This document shows, in pieces, positions 44,396-51,857 of a stretch of 64,000 nt of DNA. The notes below the pieces were generated by a model. It worked only from the letters and a program-made list of their open reading frames with translations, was not told the origin of the DNA and made no database searches. Location of the stretch: contig NZ_CP058316.1 in the NCBI RefSeq assembly GCF_013389665.1, forward strand, positions 2,294,001 through 2,358,000, in the 5' to 3' direction. Numbering within the stretch: position 1 is the first letter of the stretch; every line of letters begins with the position of its first letter. A program made the translations under genes and the position numbers. The DNA is from Microbacterium oleivorans. Its GTDB lineage: Bacteria > Actinomycetota > Actinomycetes > Actinomycetales > Microbacteriaceae.

Positions 44396-45658
44396 ATGAA
44401 CTCTCTCGCCGATCTCTTCACCGACGATCGCCGCTCGAGCGACGACTCTGCGCGGGTCATGGATGCGGTCGTCGACGACCGCCGCCTCGCTGCGCTCGTC
44501 GGCCCTCCGCTCGTGCAGCAGACGGCGCCGAGGCGCGTCGACGAGGCCGCTCGTCTGACCGCTCTCGTAGACGAGGCGGCACGATCGGCCTCGCCGGTTC
44601 AGATCGCGGGTGCCGGCGGCGCCCCGAAGATGCCGAAGCGCGGCCACAAACGCACCGACTGGCTCAACGTCTCGTTCGCGGTGCTGGCGGTCGCCGTGGT
44701 CGCGGTCGTCGGCGTGTTCGGCGGCATCCAGCTCGCCAACGCCAGCCCCGCGGCATCCGCGCTGCGTGCCCTGTCGGTCGACGAGGCGTCGCTCGCCAAC
44801 GGTGAGCAGGCGATCCAGTCGGGCGCTTCCCGGATCGACACCCTCGTCACCGAGGCGCGCACCGAAGCCGACTCCGTCGAGCCGGCTCTCACCGCGATCG
44901 AGGGCTACGTCGACGAGCCCGCGCGCGGCGCGGCGGTACAGGCAGTAGCCGACCTGCGAGCCGGCCTCGACGCGGTCGAGCCGCCGGCGATGCCCGAGCC
45001 GTACGCGCGCCCCGCCGGTCTGAACACCGACGATCTGGCCGAGGTCGGCGCGCAGATCGACGTCGTGCGCGAGCGCTCGGACGCGATCACCGGCTTGACC
45101 GAAGAGGTGCGCACGGTGCGGGGGCAGGTCGTCGCACTGCGCGATGCCTTCGTCGCGTCGATGGCTGCACTCGGCGCCACCTTCCCGACCGCGGCCGAGG
45201 CCGAGATCGAGGAATACGGCCAGGCCGACCAGTCATTCATCGACGCGGTCAGCGCCGCAGCTGCAGCCGTTCCCGCAGCCCAGGCGGCCGGTGGGCTCGG
45301 CGTCGCCGAGATGACCGCCTACCCCGCGCTGGTCGACGCCCTGCGCCTCGACCACGAGCGCGCGATCGCCGAGATCCTCGCCGAGCGCGAGGCGGAGCGC
45401 GAGAACGCCAACAACAACAGTGGCGGAGGGTTCACGAACCCCGGCACCGGCGGTGGCGGGAACACCGGTGGCGGCACCGGCGGTGACACGGACCCAGGCA
45501 CGGATCCGGGCACGGACCCTGGCACGGACCCGGGCACGGACCCTGGCACGGACCCGGGCACGGGCCCGGGCACGGGCCCGGGTACGGACCCAGGTACGGA
45601 CCCAGGCACGGAGCCGGGAACGGGCGGCGGCGAGACGCCGACGCCCGGGGAGGGCTGA
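44396..45658 (+). CDS. Membrane-anchored hypothetical protein with coiled-coil domain and Gly-Thr-Asp-Pro repeat tail
   Basis: A 420-residue protein: about 80 cytosolic residues, one membrane helix (LNVSFAVLAVAVVAVVGVFG), an outer helical/coiled-coil domain rich in Ala, Glu and Val to about residue 345, a charged helix (EILAEREAERENANNN), and a C-terminal disordered tail of Gly-rich and GTDP repeats. No family recognised. The tail could span or contact the wall. It is divergent from the BY-kinases and faces the phosphatase, so a link to EPS export or attachment is plausible but unproven. The shared divergent region holds a weak damage-promoter-like motif at 44298-44320. Confidence 0.65.
   Translation: MNSLADLFTDDRRSSDDSARVMDAVVDDRRLAALVGPPLVQQTAPRRVDEAARLTALVDEAARSASPVQIAGAGGAPKMPKRGHKRTDWLNVSFAVLAVAVVAVVGVFGGIQLANASPAASALRALSVDEASLANGEQAIQSGASRIDTLVTEARTEADSVEPALTAIEGYVDEPARGAAVQAVADLRAGLDAVEPPAMPEPYARPAGLNTDDLAEVGAQIDVVRERSDAITGLTEEVRTVRGQVVALRDAFVASMAALGATFPTAAEAEIEEYGQADQSFIDAVSAAAAAVPAAQAAGGLGVAEMTAYPALVDALRLDHERAIAEILAEREAERENANNNSGGGFTNPGTGGGGNTGGGTGGDTDPGTDPGTDPGTDPGTDPGTDPGTGPGTGPGTDPGTDPGTEPGTGGGETPTPGEG
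45490..45620 (+). repeat. 12-bp tandem repeat encoding Gly-Thr-Asp/Gly/Glu-Pro
   Basis: About ten imperfect copies of a 12-bp unit like GGCACGGACCCG near the 3' end of the preceding gene, with Asp, Gly or Glu at the third codon. Unit length keeps the frame; copy number probably varies between strains. Confidence 0.85.
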
Positions 45659-45702
45659 CCGCCTCCGCGGCCCCGACAGGGCGGGACCCCGACGGGCCGC
45701 GG

Positions 45703-45720
45703 CCCCGGCTCAGGCCGGGG
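45703..45720. terminator. Short terminator hairpin between converging genes
   Basis: CCCCGGC (45703-45709) pairs with GCCGGGG (45714-45720) around a 4-nt loop that contains part of the stop codon of the phosphatase gene (TGA on the minus strand, 45710-45712). Confidence 0.55.
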
Positions 45721-46309
45721 CGACCGCCAGGCGGACGACGCGGACGACCTCGTCGACGGCGGGAACGAGCTGCGAGCCCGAGAGCTGGTAGGTGTTCCAC
45801 GACCGGCGGTAGGGGTCGATCACGTCGTCGTCGTCGGGCGACTCGGGCGGAAGCGCCATGCCGCGGTGCGAGGCGACGGCGGCGACGACGGCCCGGAGGC
45901 GAGCCGAGGGGTCGGTGCCCGCGGCATCCGCTGCCGAGCGCAGCTCGTCGTCGGTGGCGTCGGAGGCGAGACGGGCGAACTCCCGCACCGTGAACGCTGC
46001 GCGCAGCCGGCTGGGTGCCAGCTCGACGATGCTGCGACGGTGCTCGCGCGCCATGGCGAGGATGAGGTCGGGAGACGACAGCCGAGCCGGCGAGATGAGC
46101 TGGGAGCGGTGCGCGCTCGACATGTCGGCGCTCACGCCGTTCTCGGCCGCCAGGCGCTGCGCGTCGTCGGGCATCGGCGCCCCGCCCATGTCGTACGTGC
46201 CGCCGCTCGTCACGGTGCCCGGCAGATCGGCCAGGCGCGTGCGGAGCAGCTGCTCGGCGAGGGGTGAGCGGCACACGTTTCCGGTGCAGACGGTCATGAT
46301 CTCGAACAT
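45710..46309 (-). CDS. Low-molecular-weight protein tyrosine phosphatase (Wzb-like)
   Basis: A 199-residue phosphatase. The P-loop CTGNVCRS starts at Cys8 with Arg14, giving the CX5R nucleophile site; the general-acid Asp is in DPYRRSW near residue 165. It removes phosphate from the tyrosine cluster of BY-kinases and so should counter the two kinases 1-4 kb away. A helical insert between P-loop and acid loop makes it longer than the usual 140-160 residues. Ribosome-binding site GGAAAGAG precedes the ATG at 46309. Diverges from the GntR gene. Confidence 0.9.
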   Translation of the reverse strand: MFEIMTVCTGNVCRSPLAEQLLRTRLADLPGTVTSGGTYDMGGAPMPDDAQRLAAENGVSADMSSAHRSQLISPARLSSPDLILAMAREHRRSIVELAPSRLRAAFTVREFARLASDATDDELRSAADAAGTDPSARLRAVVAAVASHRGMALPPESPDDDDVIDPYRRSWNTYQLSGSQLVPAVDEVVRVVRLAVAPA

Positions 46310-46425
46310 CGGGAGCTCTTTCCGTCGGGGGTGAACGACCCCGTCAGCCTAGCCGCCGCGCCGTGAGCGACCGCTGTGCGCAGGCGGCGCGGGCACCGAG
46401 CGGCGGGGGATGGAATGATCGGAGA

Positions 46426-47172
46426 GTGACGGCGCCCAAGTATCGCGAACTCGCTGACATGATCCTCAGCGAGATCGCCGGCGCCCCGGTCGGCACCCCG
46501 ACCCTCAGCGAGCGGCAGCTGGCCGACCAGACCGGTGTCTCGCGCATGACGGCCCGCAGGGCCATCGACGAGCTCGTACGGCAGGGGCTCCTCACCCGCG
46601 AGGTCGGTCGAGGCACCTTCGTCGCCCGCCGCGTGGTGACGGTGCCGCTGCAGCTCACCAGCTTCACCGAGGACATGCGCGCCCGGGGATACGAGCCGTC
46701 GAGCCGGGTCCTGGGCTTCGAGACCGCCCCGGCCGGCGACCAGGCCGCCGCGGTGTTCGGCATCGAGCCCGCCGACAGCATGATCGTGCTCTCGCGGCTG
46801 CGCCTGGCCGACGGTATCCCGATGGCCATCGAGCGCAGCCACCTCCGGGCCGCGGCCTTTCCGGGACTGGATTCCTACGACTTCTCGCACGACTCGCTCT
46901 ACAGCGTGCTGACCGAACGCTACGGCGTGCTCTTCGACGCCGGCGAGCAGGTGATCCGCGCGGGCATCGTGCACGACGAGGATGCCGCGACGCTCGGGGT
47001 TCCGACGGGGGCGCCGGTGCTCGAGCTCATCCGCACCTCGGAGTCGCACGGCCGGGTCGTCGAATGGACCACCTCGACGTACCCGGCCGCGCGCCTGGAG
47101 CTCTCGGCCCGGATCGCGCCGGCTACAGCTCCGGGATCCGAGCCGCGAAGCGCTCTACGAGTGCGGCGTTGA
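46426..47172 (+). CDS. GntR-family transcriptional regulator, HutC subfamily
   Basis: A 248-residue repressor-type regulator. The N-terminal winged helix is PTLSERQLADQTGVSRMTARRAIDELVRQGLLTREVGRG-like (residues 25-62); the C-terminal UTRA effector domain includes SFTEDMRARGYEPSSRVL, RLRLADGIPMAIERSHL and WTTSTYPAARLELSARI. UTRA regulators usually sense phosphorylated sugars. Its gene faces the SIS-PTS operon and the two ends overlap by 50 nt on opposite strands. A HutC-like operator lies over the PTS promoter at 49695, so control of that operon in response to the imported sugar phosphate is the natural reading. GTG at 46426 follows GGAGA closely. Confidence 0.88.
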   Translation: MTAPKYRELADMILSEIAGAPVGTPTLSERQLADQTGVSRMTARRAIDELVRQGLLTREVGRGTFVARRVVTVPLQLTSFTEDMRARGYEPSSRVLGFETAPAGDQAAAVFGIEPADSMIVLSRLRLADGIPMAIERSHLRAAAFPGLDSYDFSHDSLYSVLTERYGVLFDAGEQVIRAGIVHDEDAATLGVPTGAPVLELIRTSESHGRVVEWTTSTYPAARLELSARIAPATAPGSEPRSALRVRR

Positions 47173-47815
47173 CGCCGTCGTTGCCGGCGACGTTCGCGCT
47201 GCGCCACCGCGGCGCCTCGGGCGCGAGGTCGAAGACCTGACGCAGCACCTGCGTCCACACCGCGTTGGTCGCGAGGCTCGATACCGGAGCGGTGACCGGA
47301 TTCTCGGCCGGCCAGGTGGCGTCACCCGGTGGCACCGTCGTGTCGATCACGATGTCGGCGACCTCGACGAGGCGCTCGCTCGCGCGTCGCGGCGCCGCTT
47401 CGCCCGCCCGCAGCGACGTGATCGCGACGACCGTGGCTCCGGCATCCCGGCCCGCAGCGGCGACCTCGACGGGGAACGGATTGGTGCCCGAGTTCGAGAA
47501 CACCACGACGGTGTCGTCGGCCCCGATGCCCGCGGCCGCGGCGGCCTCGGCCCCGAGCCCGACCTCGCGCTCGGCCGCGGTCGCCGCGAGCGCGCCGTGC
47601 AGCGGCAGCACCCGCGGGTGCCAGATCGGCCGGACGAAGGCCAGGCCGCCGGCGCGGAAGAAGGTCTCGAGGACGGCCGCGAGCGAGTGCCCGGCACCCG
47701 TGGGGCGAACGAGACCATCGGATGCCGCGGTGGCCGCGATCGCGCGTGCGGTGCGATCGATCGCGTCGGCGTTGCGGTCGAGGACGTCGTCGACGTACGC
47801 ACCGAGCCCCAGCAT
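47123..47815 (-). CDS. SIS-domain protein, putative sugar-phosphate isomerase or deaminase
   Basis: A 230-residue protein with one SIS (sugar isomerase) domain: RPTGAGHSLAAVLETFFRAGG near the N-terminus and VVVFSNSGTNPFPVEVA, whose Ser-Asn-Ser-Gly-Thr loop binds the sugar phosphate. No HTH is present, so it is an enzyme or binding protein rather than an RpiR regulator. The ATG at 47815 shares one base with the PTS stop (TGATG), so it is co-translated. It probably acts on the phosphosugar delivered by the PTS. Its last 50 nt overlap the end of the GntR gene in antisense. Confidence 0.85.
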   Translation of the reverse strand: MLGLGAYVDDVLDRNADAIDRTARAIAATAASDGLVRPTGAGHSLAAVLETFFRAGGLAFVRPIWHPRVLPLHGALAATAAEREVGLGAEAAAAAGIGADDTVVVFSNSGTNPFPVEVAAAGRDAGATVVAITSLRAGEAAPRRASERLVEVADIVIDTTVPPGDATWPAENPVTAPVSSLATNAVWTQVLRQVFDLAPEAPRWRSANVAGNDGVNAALVERFAARIPEL

Positions 47816-49653
47816 CACAGCCATCCCTTTTCGACGAGCGCCGCGCGAAGCTGCTCGCGCACGTGCGCGACATCCACGAACTGCATCACCTCGACGCGGA
47901 CCGGTGCGATGTCGGGGACCTCCGAGAGGTACGAGGGCTGACCGATGACGACATCGGAGTGCCGGCCGCGCGCCGAGCCGATGTCGGCGTTGTCGACCGT
48001 GGCCGTGACGCCCAACTGGTCGAGGGCGCGCTGCGCGGTGGTCCGCAGGATCAGGCTCGATCCCATGCCCGCGCCGCAGACCGCGAGCACGTTGAGCGTC
48101 GCCGGCCGGTCGGTCACCGCCGTGACAGGAGACGCGGTGGCAGCAGTGGTGGTCGTGGTGGTGGCGGTGGTGCCGGTGGCAGAGGTGGCCGTGCTGCCGG
48201 CCGGGGTGCTCGCATCGGGCGCGGGCCTGCCGGTGGCGGCATCCGATGCGGCAGTGCTGTCGACCCGCGGGGTGCGTCGCCCGACGAGCACGAGCACCAG
48301 TGCGGTCACGGCCACGACGACGGCGGCGATGATCCACAGGGCCGCCGTGCTGCCGAGGGGAGCGAGCAGGGTGCCGATGCCGACCAGAGCCCAGCCGACG
48401 ACGAACCAGTCGGAGTCGGCGAGCGTGGCCAGCTGCGGCGCGGTGTCGCCCCACACGCCCCAGCCGATCCACTGGCCCACGGCGAGGACGACGCCGTTGA
48501 GCACGCCGCCGAAGACGGCACCGCGCCAGCCGGCGACGGCGTTTCCGAACACGCCGCCCGCGCCGCCGCCGAAGAACAGCATGATCATCGGCGGCACGAG
48601 CACGAACCACCCCGCCCCGGCGAAGACGACCATGAGCACGAGGAAGGTCACCGTCGAGGCGAGGAAGCCGATCATGACCGCGGTGGGGGCCCGTGTGAAG
48701 GTCACCGGCAGGTCGAGGGCCGGCTTCGCGCCGGGGAGCACCCGCTCGGAGAGGCCCTTGAACGCGGGAACGATCTCGGAGAGGAACATGCGCACGCCGA
48801 AGAGCAGGATCGCGATGCCGGCGGCGAACCGCAGCGCCTGCAGCAGCGCCCACACCCAGGGAAGCACGGTGGCGTCGCCCATCTGCTCGCGCACCACGGC
48901 GCCGTCGGCGAAGAGGATCGCGATCAGCATGATCACGCCGATGACGAACGCGGTCGAGACGTTGATGTCCTTGAAGAACGACAGGGCGCGGGGGAGTTTG
49001 AGCTGCTCGGAGTCGTGCTTGCGCGGGTCGCCGAGCCGGAGCGCCTTGGCGCCGTACCCCGCGGCGATCGCGATGGTCGAGTCGGTGTGCGCGAGGCCCA
49101 CCTCGTCGTCGCCCATCACGCGGCGCATGAGCGGCGCCGTCCACAGCGGCTGGAGCACCCAGTAGCAGCCGATCAGCAGCGAGCCGACGCCCGCCAGCAC
49201 CCACCGGTTCACGTCGCCGAACGCCTCGACGAGGCTCGCGGCGATGACCACGCTCATCCAGTACATGAGGTGTCCGGTGAGGTAGACGAACCGCGCGGCG
49301 CGGAAGATGCGCACGAGCACGAGGTGCACGACGAACCCGCCCGCGATGATCAGCGGGACCACCGAGCCCTGACCCGCGGTGAACTCGCTCAGGGTGGTGT
49401 CGGCCGCCGGGGGCTCGAGCCCCATCGCGCTGGCGACGATCACCTGGAAGCTGGCGAGGCCGCCGGTGAAGATCTCGACGCCGATGTTGAGCACCACGAC
49501 GCCGATCGTCGCGCGCAGGCCCCCGGCGACGACCTGCTCGACGGGTTTGTGCTGCAGCGCCAGGCCGACGATCGCGATGATGCCGATGAGCACGGCGACC
49601 TGACTGAACAGGTTGTTGGTGATGACCTCGATGAGGTCTTCGAAAGATGACAT
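47815..49653 (-). CDS. Ascorbate/UlaA-type PTS transporter, IIC-IIB fusion
   Basis: A 612-residue permease of the L-ascorbate PTS family. Residues 1 to about 460 form the IIC domain with about eleven helices (LIEVITNNLFSQVAVLIG, RATIGVVVLNIGVEIFTGG, PRKHDSEQLKLPRALSFFKD, MIMLFFGGGAGGVFGN). A Ala/Thr-rich linker with a poly-Thr run leads to a C-terminal IIB domain with the phosphocysteine loop VCGAGMGSSLI and a tail ending QLRAALVEKGWL. It imports and phosphorylates a sugar acid or sugar; ascorbate is only the family prototype. No IIA domain is encoded in the window, so phosphate must come from a IIA elsewhere. The ATG at 49653 has GGAG 5 nt upstream. Expression is probably controlled through the operator at 49691-49720. 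Confidence 0.9.
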   Translation of the reverse strand: MSSFEDLIEVITNNLFSQVAVLIGIIAIVGLALQHKPVEQVVAGGLRATIGVVVLNIGVEIFTGGLASFQVIVASAMGLEPPAADTTLSEFTAGQGSVVPLIIAGGFVVHLVLVRIFRAARFVYLTGHLMYWMSVVIAASLVEAFGDVNRWVLAGVGSLLIGCYWVLQPLWTAPLMRRVMGDDEVGLAHTDSTIAIAAGYGAKALRLGDPRKHDSEQLKLPRALSFFKDINVSTAFVIGVIMLIAILFADGAVVREQMGDATVLPWVWALLQALRFAAGIAILLFGVRMFLSEIVPAFKGLSERVLPGAKPALDLPVTFTRAPTAVMIGFLASTVTFLVLMVVFAGAGWFVLVPPMIMLFFGGGAGGVFGNAVAGWRGAVFGGVLNGVVLAVGQWIGWGVWGDTAPQLATLADSDWFVVGWALVGIGTLLAPLGSTAALWIIAAVVVAVTALVLVLVGRRTPRVDSTAASDAATGRPAPDASTPAGSTATSATGTTATTTTTTAATASPVTAVTDRPATLNVLAVCGAGMGSSLILRTTAQRALDQLGVTATVDNADIGSARGRHSDVVIGQPSYLSEVPDIAPVRVEVMQFVDVAHVREQLRAALVEKGWL

Positions 49654-49690
49654 CGGGCTCCGGTCTCGGGAGGGGTGGGGTCGGGTACCG

Positions 49691-49720
49691 GCAATGGTAT
49701 AGCCCAATTGCTTCCATTGC
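49691..49720 (-). promoter_or_regulatory. Promoter and HutC-like operator of the PTS-SIS operon
   Basis: Two nested symmetries. TGGTATAGCCCA (49695-49706) matches the HutC/DasR-type operator TGGTCTAGACCA at 10 of 12 positions, and GCAATGG (49691-49697) with CCATTGC (49714-49720) form a 7-bp inverted repeat. On the minus strand TATACC (49695-49700) is a likely -10, so a bound regulator would block RNA polymerase. The start codon is 38 nt further. Confidence 0.6.
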
Positions 49721-49743
49721 GAGACATGATGCGTCGCTCGCCG

Positions 49744-49823
49744 GGGACTCGCGCCGTTCGCCTGGGACTCGCGCCGTTCGCCTGGGACTCGTGTCGCTCG
49801 CCTGGGACTCGCGCCGTTCGCCT
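49744..49823. repeat. Four tandem 20-bp repeats upstream of the PTS operon
   Basis: Units of GGGACTCGCGCCGTTCGCCT at 49744, 49764, 49784 and 49804. The third has three changes (GTGTCGCTC core); a partial copy precedes the first. There are no spacers, so it is not a CRISPR. The last unit runs into the 16-bp inverted repeat that follows. Confidence 0.92.
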
Positions 49824-49877
49824 GGCAGGTCGTGCCCCTTCCGCTCGCGGGAGGCGGCGGCACCTGCCAGGCGAACG
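49815..49877. terminator. Perfect 16-bp inverted repeat, possible terminator
   Basis: CGTTCGCCTGGCAGGT at 49815-49830 and its exact complement at 49862-49877, with a 31-nt loop. It lies just after the stop of the minus-strand gene ending at 49939, so it may end that transcript. The left arm overlaps the last 20-bp repeat unit. Confidence 0.6.
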
Positions 49878-49938
49878 ATCCGTCGCGTGGCGGGCCGCCC
49901 CGGCTAACGGGCGCCGGTGCTCGACGGGGATGGGTTGA

Positions 49939-50727
49939 TCACGCGCTCGCGCGGACGGTGATGTCACCGCCGCGATAGGTGAGCTCGAGAAACGTGTCGG
50001 CGGGAAAGCGGGCCCGCGCGGCCTCCGGCGAGCTGTCGGTGACGGGTACGAGCGTCGTGACGCCGAGCTCGACCGACGCGCAGGTTCCCTCCCAGTAGCG
50101 CCCCGTCTGCGAGGCCACGAGGCACGATTCCGCGACGCCGTCGCGGTCGCGCGTGCAGGCCGACACCTCGATACCGAACAGGTCTTCGTAACGCACGAGC
50201 GGGCCGAACAGCTCCCCCGTCTCGTCCTGCGGTGCTGCCTCGGAGTCGGGGGAGAGGACCGCGACCTGACGTGGGTCGAAGCGGGCGATCGCCCACGTCG
50301 TCGCCGATGATGCGCCGGCGACCGCCGACAGGGCGACGACCGCGGCGGCCACCCGGAGCGTGCGCCGTGGGCGACGGCCACCATCGGCGACGCCCGCGTC
50401 CTCGGCGCCGGTCTCCGCATCGTCTCCGTCGTCGTCCCCGTCGTCGGCACCGTCGTCCGCGTCGATCCAGACGTCGTCTTCCTCGGCCCCGGACGAGGCG
50501 GCGTCACTGCGGCGCCCGGCTCCGGCCGCAGGGGACTCGAAGGCCGGCGGCTCGGGCGTCTCGGGCGTCTCGGGTGCTTCGCGCGTTCGGCCCGCTCGGC
50601 TGATGCGGCGCTGCTCCTGCAGCCGGCGCAAGCGGAGCATCGCCGCGGGGTCGGTCTCGATGTCCGCGTGCGGCCCGTAGGCCCGCTCCTCGAGTTCTGC
50701 CAGCTCTCGATCGCGACCATCAGACAC
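49939..50727 (-). CDS. Hypothetical membrane protein with acidic linker
   Basis: A 262-residue protein with a charged cytosolic N-terminus (RDRELAELEERAYGPHADIE, LRRLQEQRRISRAGR), a long disordered Pro/Glu and Asp-rich stretch (residues 50-115), one membrane helix (about 125-145, VAAAVVALSAVAGASSA) and an outer beta-rich domain of about 110 residues with two or more Cys (VSACTRDRDGVAESC, EGTCASVELG) that may form a disulfide. No family recognised. It stands alone and is divergent from the next gene. Confidence 0.65.
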   Translation of the reverse strand: MSDGRDRELAELEERAYGPHADIETDPAAMLRLRRLQEQRRISRAGRTREAPETPETPEPPAFESPAAGAGRRSDAASSGAEEDDVWIDADDGADDGDDDGDDAETGAEDAGVADGGRRPRRTLRVAAAVVALSAVAGASSATTWAIARFDPRQVAVLSPDSEAAPQDETGELFGPLVRYEDLFGIEVSACTRDRDGVAESCLVASQTGRYWEGTCASVELGVTTLVPVTDSSPEAARARFPADTFLELTYRGGDITVRASA

Positions 50728-50814
50728 CAGCGCATCGTGTCATATCGCCGCTGCGGGTGTCGCGTCGAGCCGGCGGGTGGCGTTCGGGCGGGCCGACGAG
50801 CGAGCATGGGGGGC

Positions 50815-51783
50815 ATGGAACGCGACGACGATTCCCCCCAGCTCGGACACGTCACCGTCGATCGGCGGGCGCTGGACGAACCCGGGATGCCGCTGCGCGA
50901 GCTCGCGGCATCGCTCGGTCTGACCGTCGACGAAGACGACGCGGCCGATGCTCCGGGCGACGGCTGGCGGATGCTGCGGCGCGACGGCGACGTCGTCATG
51001 CTGGGCACGCCCGCCGCATCCGCGGGCGACTGGCATCTCGCGCAGGCCGGGCTGTCGGAGCCGCAGCCGATGCTCTCGGTGCACGGCGACCCGCTGCGGC
51101 TGCGCCCGAGCCGCGCCGAGCGGCGGTGGGGACTCGAGCTGCGGTGGCCCCCGCTCATGACGGCCGACGACCGGGACGCAACGGATTTCGTCGTCGACAT
51201 CGTCAACGTCGGCGCCCGGCGGTGGGTGCCCGACGGTGACAGCTTCCTCGTGATGGGCGGCATCGTCACGTCGGATGAGCAGGAGTTCAGCTTCGCCTAC
51301 ATGGACTCGGGGATGCCGGCGGCGGTGCCGCTCGATCCCGGCGAGTATGCGCGGACCCGGGTGGGGCTGGGCGGGGACGTGTGGCGCGGCCTCGACCCGG
51401 GGTCGTACCGGCTGCGCGCCGTGCTGGTCGAGCTCGGCCTGCACGCCGAGCCCCTGACCATCACCGTCACCGCGGAGCAGATCGATCGGGCCCGCGCCTC
51501 GGCGCGGCGGCCCGCGCGCGTGCGCCGAGACGAGCGTCGCTGGCTGGAGCAGCAGATCGCGGAATGCCGGGCCGCGATCGCCGCGCGCGAGGTGCTGCCC
51601 TCCGTCGCGGAGATCGTGAGGAGCGAGCCGTCGTCGCAGGGCGCTGTCGATCGCATCGCCGAGCTGCTCTCGTGCGACCTCGACGCGGCGCGCGGGGTCT
51701 ATCAGCTGCCTCTCGGGATGATCGGGGCCGGTCAGCCGGAGGAGCGCCTCGCGTCGCTCATGCGGCGCCTCGCAGAACTGTGA
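50815..51783 (+). CDS. Hypothetical protein with beta-rich middle and GyrA-like helical tail
   Basis: A 322-residue protein without a recognised family. The N-terminal 60 residues include MPLRELAASLGLTVDED. The middle has a beta-sandwich look (GLELRWPPLM, DFVVDIVNVGARRWVP, FSFAYMDSGMPAAVPLDPGEY). The last 85 residues (RDERRWLEQQIAECRAAIAA and DRIAELLSCDLDAARGVYQL) resemble by eye the coiled-coil and small helical knob next to the gate domain of DNA gyrase A, where the pattern is LLGID...AILDMQL. That is weak similarity. ATG at 50815 or 50806; neither has a strong site. Confidence 0.6.
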   Translation: MERDDDSPQLGHVTVDRRALDEPGMPLRELAASLGLTVDEDDAADAPGDGWRMLRRDGDVVMLGTPAASAGDWHLAQAGLSEPQPMLSVHGDPLRLRPSRAERRWGLELRWPPLMTADDRDATDFVVDIVNVGARRWVPDGDSFLVMGGIVTSDEQEFSFAYMDSGMPAAVPLDPGEYARTRVGLGGDVWRGLDPGSYRLRAVLVELGLHAEPLTITVTAEQIDRARASARRPARVRRDERRWLEQQIAECRAAIAAREVLPSVAEIVRSEPSSQGAVDRIAELLSCDLDAARGVYQLPLGMIGAGQPEERLASLMRRLAEL

Positions 51784-51857
51784 CGGCGGCCGCCGCGCCG
51801 GCACGCGGCATCCCGTCTCTGCGCCTGACAGACTGAGCGCGACCAGGAGGACCGCGA

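Noticed and set aside
49744..49823. CRISPR array
   Set aside because: Repeats are directly adjacent with no spacers and no cas genes.
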